Assembly: GCA_025933895.1 (NCBI GenBank)
Contig: JAICZB010000186.1
Coordinates: 1-5,399 of the forward strand
Length of the DNA: 5,399 bases
DNA from: Thermoleophilia bacterium
GTDB taxonomy: Bacteria; Actinomycetota; Thermoleophilia; Gaiellales; Gaiellaceae
Direction of reading: 5' to 3'
Shown here: positions 4,866 to 5,399 of the stretch, piece by piece
Layout of the letters: every line of letters starts with the position of its first letter
Position numbering within the stretch: position 1 is the stretch's first letter
Notes under the pieces: generated by a model
Told to the model about the DNA's origin: nothing
The model's database searches: none
The model's input: the letters and a program-made list of their open reading frames with translations, nothing else
Translations under genes and position numbers: made by a program

Positions 4866-5399
4866 GTGCCGCGTCGCGCCTCTTCACCGGGGCTCGGGCT
4901 CCGACTGCGGTTGATGCTCACCCTCGCGACGATCGCGATCTTCCCGATCGCCTGCGTCTCGTGGGTCATCGTCCGCGACGAGGTCCGCAACGTCACCCGC
5001 TCCATCGACTTCGAGGTCCACGACGCCGCACAGACCGCGCAGGCGCGGTTCTCGCGTCTCCTCGACCGGCGCCAGGTACACGCGGTCGCGGCGGCGTCCT
5101 CGCCTCAGCTGCAGGCGGCGATCCGCCGTCACGACGCGCAAAGCCTCGAGCGGCTCGCGCGGCGCAACGGCGTGCTGCTCGAGATCGACGGTCGCACGTA
5201 CGGGCAGCGGGTCGGACACGCCGCCACCGTCCCCGTCCAGCTCGTCAGCCAGGGCCGGGGGATCGGCTCGGTCGTGGCGCAGGTGCCGCTGAGCGCGACG
5301 ACGCTGCGGAAGCTCTCGGCGGGGGCCGCGGACGGCGTCCGGCTCGCGTTCGTCCGCCTCGGCGGGTCCCCGGCGGCACAGGCCGGGCGCGGTGTCACG
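4866..5399 (+). CDS. Membrane sensor-like protein, N-terminal part (runs off window)
   Basis: An open frame of 178 codons with no stop before the window edge. From GTG 4866, 5 nt after the previous stop, the product has a basic tail (MPRRASSPGLGLRLRL), one hydrophobic segment at about 17-36 (MLTLATIAIFPIACVSWVIV), then a helical region (37-105, rich in Arg, Ala, Glu and Gln) and a mixed alpha/beta part (105-178) with VLLEIDGRTYGQRVGHAATVPV and GIGSVVAQVPLSATTLRKL. This resembles the N-terminus of bacterial signal-transduction proteins with an extracytoplasmic Cache-like ligand-binding domain (histidine kinases, GGDEF/EAL proteins, chemoreceptors); the output domain lies outside the window, so the class cannot be decided. 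No RBS precedes GTG 4866, consistent with translational coupling; TTG 4911 or ATG 4914 are alternative starts that would lose the basic tail. Confidence 0.72.
   Translation, partial: MPRRASSPGLGLRLRLMLTLATIAIFPIACVSWVIVRDEVRNVTRSIDFEVHDAAQTAQARFSRLLDRRQVHAVAAASSPQLQAAIRRHDAQSLERLARRNGVLLEIDGRTYGQRVGHAATVPVQLVSQGRGIGSVVAQVPLSATTLRKLSAGAADGVRLAFVRLGGSPAAQAGRGVT

Noticed and set aside
3796..4887. Long - strand frame antisense to the His-rich gene
   Set aside because: Arg/Val-rich low-complexity translation of the opposite strand of the repeats, with no domain and no RBS that I can see.

Overview
The window looks like a chromosomal segment of a high-GC actinobacterium. The evidence is strong G/C bias at third codon positions, several GTG or TTG starts, tightly packed genes, and an alpha/beta-hydrolase fused to a class III adenylyl cyclase (a fusion known from Mycobacterium and other Actinomycetota). 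A deep-branching class such as Thermoleophilia is possible, but that is inference; no rRNA or other taxonomic marker is present.

Layout. A + strand NAD(P)H-dependent FMN reductase (1-558) is followed by a perfect 13-bp hairpin (565-594). The 257-bp gap to the next gene (559-815) is the least ordinary part of the window. Read on the - strand it holds a promoter-like pair (797-824), an exceptionally long Shine-Dalgarno sequence (770-783), a 13-codon ORF (724-765), about 130 nt with possible alternative pairings, and the hairpin followed by TTTT. This reads as a small self-contained transcription unit of about 230 nt. I do not recognise it.

Next come a - strand SAM-dependent O-methyltransferase (816-1376) and a divergent + strand SRPBCC protein (1392-1799), whose start codons are only 15 nt apart. 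The SRPBCC gene converges on, and shares a CTAG stop overlap with, a - strand pair: tag (DNA-3-methyladenine glycosylase I, 1796-2332) and, upstream of it, the hydrolase-cyclase fusion (2329-3666). These two overlap by GTGA and are probably translationally coupled.

A 171-bp divergent intergenic region (3667-3837) carries a possible promoter and a small inverted repeat. It leads into a + strand pair: a TTG-started membrane-anchored protein with a Thr/Pro spacer and a His-rich tail (3838-4860) and, 5 nt later, the N-terminal part of a membrane protein that looks like a sensor (4866 to the window edge). These two probably form an operon in which the His-rich surface protein and the sensor are made together. 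The remaining genes are housekeeping or general-metabolism types with no obvious shared pathway. The candidates for something undescribed are the small - strand unit at 561-824 and the His-rich protein/sensor pair.
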